Source of the DNA: Cycas panzhihuaensis
Lineage: Eukaryota; Cycadophyta
Direction of reading: 5' to 3'
Length of the DNA: 64,000 nt
NCBI GenBank assembly: GCA_023213395.1
Contig: CM041465.1
Coordinates: 13,764,001-13,828,000, forward strand
Position numbers and translations under genes: made by a program. Shown here piece after piece: positions 59,679-64,000 of the stretch. The notes beneath the pieces were generated by a model. It was not told where the DNA came from. It saw nothing but the letters and a program-made list of their open reading frames with translations, and did not search any database. The first letter of the stretch is position 1. Each line of letters opens with the position of its first letter.

Positions 59679-60098
59679 TGATGCAATAACAATGGAAGAA
59701 TTTGAACTCATAAGTATGTACACATAATGAAGTAATTAATATAAATATCAAATAACAAATATATAGAGTATATACCACAGGATAGACACTAATATTTATA
59801 CGTAGAAAACCTAATATAGGAAAAAACATGAGAGAAGGTGAAGTTAGGACTCCACTTATGATCATAAGGATTATATATTTCTCCTCTCTTCTTGCTCTAT
59901 CCTTTCTTAAGTTCATAAGTGGTGAGTATACATATATAGTAAAATCACCTCATGAGTAGCCTATCACATATTATGAGCCTTTATATTACCTAATAATGTG
60001 ATAACATAGACATACATACATCTCATATATCTTAATATATGTGAATGGTGGGAGGTGTATGTGTATACCATATACATTAAATATTATATATTTTAACA
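59679..60098 (-). repeat. LTR copy L2
   Basis: 420 bp, aligned with L1 over its whole length. The right side shows PPT-like ttcccctttaa (minus strand TTAAAGGGGAA). Confidence 0.78.
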
Positions 60099-60235
60099 TT
60101 CCCCTTTAATAAGGACTTTAGCATATTTAGTTTACATCTTGCAGATACAACTAGTAGAATATAGAGATAATCTTCATTTGATTTAGTAGTTTCTTATATA
60201 ATGTTATAGATATAACATTAAATATTATGGGAGGG

Positions 60236-60568
60236 TGTTAAAATATATTGTTTAATATAGGTTTATGTATTAATATATCTTCCTTATCTCTCTTATAGGA
60301 TTATTAAATTAGGAGATATTAAGATATGTGCATGTGGTGCACACCTATTTATGTAAATGTCTCATTGGTAGATATAAGGGTTCTTATATTTGATTAGATA
60401 AGTATAAGGTGACATGTACTATAACTATGCATTCATGCTAATACATTAACTTAGAAGGTGATCATTTTTCCACATCTTTATTATCTTTTGTATTATACAT
60501 ACTTCATCTTTAGTTTATTCATTTATTATTTTATCATTAATCTCTCATACTTATTACATATTTTGACA
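60236..60568 (+). repeat. LTR M, plus orientation
   Basis: 333 bp, TGTTAAAATATATTG to TTTTGACA. It is preceded by the PPT atgggaggg (60227-60235) and followed by the PBS tgatattagagc (60569-60580). No second copy was seen. Its first 13 bases equal those of the L family. Confidence 0.7.
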
Positions 60569-60580
60569 TGATATTAGAGC

Positions 60581-61690
60581 AATTCTACTATATATTTTGA
60601 TAGCATGCATCCATTCATATCAAGTTGAAATAAAAAAAACGATGAGAGAGAATTTAGTTCTATTTATTTTTTAATTAGATAATATAAATAAAAAATAAGT
60701 TTAAGGACTCACATGTATCTTGCAACTAGGATAAGAGTAAGTGTAAAGAAAGAACTCATCTTCACCTCCTTGTTCTTGCACAATAGAGTAGATATGATGT
60801 ATATTTAGTTTAATAAACAAAGAAAAAAGAAATTAAAGAAAAGAATATAGATATATAGTATGCATTTAAGTGTATTACGTTAGAGTGCACCCCTTGCTTA
60901 ATGTGTTTATATAGAACAAGTTTTATATGGTTGCATGTAATCTTAAAGTATAAATATAACTTATATTTATTATATTATTTATGTATCCCCCTAAAATAGG
61001 TCTTATTTCCTTAATTGATGGAGTTTTTTATTGATTGGGAATTGAGAACCCTAAAATACAAACTCATCCTCTTTTTAGAGATAAATACTTCTTATTGTGA
61101 GGGAGTTTCGATCAACTAGGAAGTGATACCCCTAATGTAAAAGCCCATCCTCCTTTGAGATTAATATCTCCCACCATATTCCAAACACCAAAGGTGATAG
61201 ACAACTATCATGATCACTTATGGTTAAGAGAGCCTAATGCCACTCTTTGGGTTAAGAGTGATATCTTCTTATATATTTCACCTCTAGTAGTTGATGAAGC
61301 TAGTTTGAAACAAATATGGATAACTCTAAACCTTTAATAACCATGAGGGTGGATTATTACTGGTAAGTATAAGTCCCCATTGACTTATACATGAGTTGAT
61401 CTATCCCATAATCTTATCTTCTTTTAGCCTCTTCTCCCATCATTCCTCCTATTCTATAGATAACATAATATAGGTTTTTTAATTTGTGTTTTGGATAGAG
61501 GGCTAAGATAGATCCTTTGTTTAGGGGATTTACGATGGATAGAGATTAGGAAACGTAGATGTATCTTCATTTGGGGCAAAGGTCCTAGTGGCTGTCCTAT
61601 TTTTTAGGAGCTCTTATGGATCATTTGTCTTCTCAAAAAGAGGTAGCTAAGGATTGTTTGCTCATTGTTTCTCTTTATAAGTTGTTAAAG
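60581..61690 (+). other. Sequence following LTR M, mostly non-coding
   Basis: Leader-like AT-rich text. A short frame at 61155-61337 (NATLWVKSDIFLYISPLVVDEA then QIWITLNL) vaguely resembles a copia gag capsid start (W...D...I...W.TL) but is too short to be sure. Confidence 0.35.
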
Positions 61691-61699
61691 ATGAATTCT

Positions 61700-62013
61700 A
61701 ACAAGAATAAATATCTAACTTTATAGGATTAACTATTAACTTGATATAAAAATTACATTCACATTAATAACAAAATTCTCAAAATAAATTCATCTCTTAT
61801 TCATTTCAATAATGTATTATATATGAATAAATGTAAATTCTAAGAATAATCTAATTTCTAACTAAATGACACACGTGATGTGATAGTTATAAGCCCCAAG
61901 GACTTATCACTCATGTATTAATTAAATAATCTTAAAATCTATATATTACAAAACTTTAAGGGGAGACTTATAATCTAAGTTATGATCCATAAATAAACAT
62001 TATTATCAATACA
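61700..62013 (-). repeat. 3' LTR of copia P, left boundary unknown
   Basis: The right boundary at 62013 follows from the PPT (minus strand AAGAGAA) and the start TGTATTGATAATAATG. No second copy lies in the window, so the left end is a guess. Confidence 0.5.
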
Positions 62014-62031
62014 TTCTCTTAATGTTTATTT
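61991..62031 (-). other. Inverted repeat enclosing PPT and 3' LTR start of P
   Basis: Perfect 11-bp arms aaataaacatt (61991-62001) and aatgtttattt (62021-62031) with a 19-base loop containing the PPT. Confidence 0.78.
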
Positions 62032-62846
62032 CATTCCTTTTATACATAAACTATCCCAAAAAGTTTGAAATCTTTTACATGCTAGTGGTTTGGTAAAGAT
62101 ATTAGCCAGTTGATCTTGCATTAGGCTATACACCATCTCTATCATACTTTTTAAAATTAATTCTTAAATAAACTGATGGTACACCTTTATGTATTTGGTA
62201 TAACCATGAGACATAATATTTTTTACAATCTTCAAAAGTACTCTAATTATCATAGTATAAGATGGTTTTAATTGTGGTGGTTGTATGTCCTCTAAAATCT
62301 ATCTTAATCAAATGGATTCAATAATTATTAGAACTACACACTTGTATTTTACTTTAGTTAAGGATAAAGCAATATTTTATTATTTTTATTGGTCCATATG
62401 ATAGTAACTAAATCTAAATTAAAATAATATCTAGAAGTTGATCTTCTACTATCTACATATTTGGCCTAATCAAAATATATAAATCCTATTAACTTGAACT
62501 TATTATTATGATGAAATTTGAATCCATATTAAATTGTCCCTTTCAAGTATTTAAGCATTCTTTTTATAACTTTCTAGTGACTTTATTTTGGTACTACTAC
62601 AAATTTGGATACCATTCCAACTACAAAAGATATATTAGGTGTGGTAACAATTAAGTATATTAGACTTCCCTCTATTTGCATATATAATATTGAATCAATA
62701 TCTACTCCATCATTTTTTGTTGCTAATTGGAAACTTGTGTCCATAGGAATAGGTGTAGATTTATAATCATCTATTTTAAATTTCTTTAGAATTTCTCAAG
62801 TGTACTTTGCCTGTAAGATAAAGAGATATCTAGGCCTTCACTATAC
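62032..62846 (-). pseudogene. pol 3' part of copia P: end of RT and RNase H
   Basis: Minus strand, right to left: QAKYTxEILKKFKIDDYKSTP, MDTSFQLATKNDGVDID, LIYLIVTTPNISFVVGMVSKF (the conserved SLxYLTxTRPDI region), VIKRMLKYLKGTI, then an eroded RNase H, and DQLANIFTKPLACKRFQ near the end, followed by the PPT. Everything upstream of the RT C-terminus is missing because gypsy Q starts at 62847. Stops occur at several Q positions. Confidence 0.82.
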
Positions 62847-63093
62847 TATTACAGACTTTCTCTGTAACTAAGGAGACAACCGGGTTTTATAAGCATAACA
62901 AAGAGAGCTTTGAGAGAAATGTATAGTCAAAGGATAATTATTATTGATTGAAAAAAATATATGATGTCCAATATTACAATTGAGACCATATTTATATGTG
63001 CATAATAGGCCTCATAATAATAAAGGTTAGAACTATTTGCAAACATCTCTTCATTAAACATTTGATTAATTAATGTTAAGGAAGTTTGTAACA
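62847..63093 (-). repeat. 3' LTR of gypsy Q
   Basis: On the minus strand it begins TGTTACAAACTTCC at 63093 and ends near CTGTAATA at 62847. The left end is inferred from the return of copia P coding. Confidence 0.6.
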
Positions 63094-63107
63094 ATTCTTC
63101 TCCCCTA
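63094..63107 (-). other. Polypurine tract of gypsy Q
   Basis: Minus strand TAGGGGAGAAGAAT directly before the LTR start. Confidence 0.7.
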
Positions 63108-64000
63108 AGATGTTTCACCCATAAAACTCTCATTTTTTAGATCAATATGAAGTTTGATAAAATTAAAGGACTCCTAAGAATCATCTTTATGAGACAACTA
63201 TTTCCATTTGATCAAATATTTTCAGATAGTCTTTCACTTCAATCATTATTCTTGAAAATCAATAATAGCTTCTGGTAATAGGATTAGTTTGCTTTCATCA
63301 TCTAAGAGAGGTAATTTTGCTTGCATCTGTACATGATTTTTAATTTTCTTTTTGAGACATAATGTATAAAATATATTATGTAATTTAGAAGTAGGAAGTT
63401 TTAAGCCATAGGTCACTTCTCTAATTTTTTGTTAAACCTAATAAGGGCCACAAAATCATGGACTCAATTTCTCCTTTTGAGATTTTTTTAATGATGATTA
63501 CTTATATGGTTATAGTCTCACATAAACCCAGTCGCCAATTTCGAATATTCTTTCAGTGCGATGTTTATTTGCTTGTTATTTTATTCAATTTCTAGCTTAT
63601 TCTAAATGTTAATTTAATATTTGAATTATATTCTTTAATTCTTAGAGATAGTCATTAATTATCATAACCTTATTATCCTCGCTTAATTAGTCATTTAATT
63701 GAGTTACTTGATAGTCATATAATGGTTGATATAGGGTCATTTTAATGGATGAATAATAAGAAGAGTTATATCATGCTTCAACTAAATATAGCCATTTGAG
63801 TCACAAATTTTGTTTATCTACTACATAATTTCTTAAGTAATTTTCTAAACATTTATTAATAGTTTCAGTTTAGCCATCTATTTATGGGTGATAACTGGTA
63901 CTCATTTCCAATTTTATACCGACTTACTGAAACATTTCTTGCCAGAAATAATTTAAGAATTTGGGATCTCTATCACTAATAATAGTCTAAGGGAATCCTT
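63108..64000 (-). pseudogene. pol 3' part of gypsy Q: integrase and C-terminal tail
   Basis: Minus strand from the window edge leftwards: a DRDPKFLNYFWQEMF-like integrase segment, YHPQIDGQTETINKCLENYL with the catalytic glutamate (about 63830-63890), WLxLVEAxYNSSYYSSIKMT, then VYVRLQPYKQSSL and FCGPYQVQQKIREVTYGLKLP, and a chromodomain-like tail with LLPEAIIDFQ near 63250. The order integrase then PPT/LTR identifies Ty3/gypsy. RT and gag would lie beyond the right edge. Several stops are present, again often where Q or W is expected. Confidence 0.85.

Larger units (their letters stand above)
62847..64000 (-). mobile_element. Ty3/gypsy element Q, 3' part, inserted in copia P
   Basis: 3' LTR, PPT and integrase of a minus-strand gypsy element whose other end is outside the window. 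It interrupts the RT of P; tatac (62842-62846) is the expected left target-site duplication. Confidence 0.75.

Noticed and set aside
60219-60260. A hairpin like the copia ones at LTR M, and at L1/L2
   Set aside because: Arms match at only about 6-8 bases, no better than chance for AT-rich DNA, so L and M were left out of the hairpin set.

Overview
This is nuclear DNA of a land plant with a large, repeat-rich, strongly AT-rich genome. The species cannot be told from the sequence. I find no host gene, tRNA, rRNA or CRISPR array. Nearly everything recognisable is LTR retrotransposon: Ty1/copia elements (PBS of the TGGTATCAGAGC type, gag with CCHC knuckles, order PR-INT-RT-RNase H) and Ty3/gypsy elements (RT before INT). 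All coding regions are broken by stops and frameshifts. Many stops sit where CAA, CAG or TGG is expected, as from long-term deamination of methylated cytosine.

Left part. Copia element A (minus) runs off the left edge and ends in its 5' LTR at 2750. Copia B (plus, 3043 to about 19260) carries three intruders: an unusual pair of LTRs in inverted orientation (F, 4383-5399), an internally deleted minus-strand copia D (6030-9329, direct repeat aaaat), and copia E1 (9743-15025), which splits B's gag. A 3.5 kb unassigned stretch follows.

Centre. 22790-52935 is a five-level nest. Target-site duplications and interrupted reading frames fix the order: C (gag-only copia, minus, TSD atttc) holds gypsy G in its 5' LTR (TSD ctatg); G holds gypsy H in its pol (near-TSD atatt/ttatt); H holds copia K (minus) in its 5' LTR (TSD agtaa); K holds E2 in its leader (TSD tattc). 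E2 is itself a three-LTR array (LTR, half element, LTR, full element, LTR).

Right part. 52941-56362 is unassigned and contains a paralogous empty version of C's insertion site. Then come two direct copies of an LTR (L1, L2), a divergent LTR of opposite orientation (M), the 3' part of a minus-strand copia (P), and a minus-strand gypsy (Q) inserted in P and running off the right edge.

Main new observation: in seven copia elements the polypurine tract and the first bases of the 3' LTR lie in the loop of an inverted repeat. One arm is in the internal region and the other is inside the LTR (core ACATT...AATGT). In element C the loop has flipped, giving a 21-bp micro-inversion exactly between the two arms.
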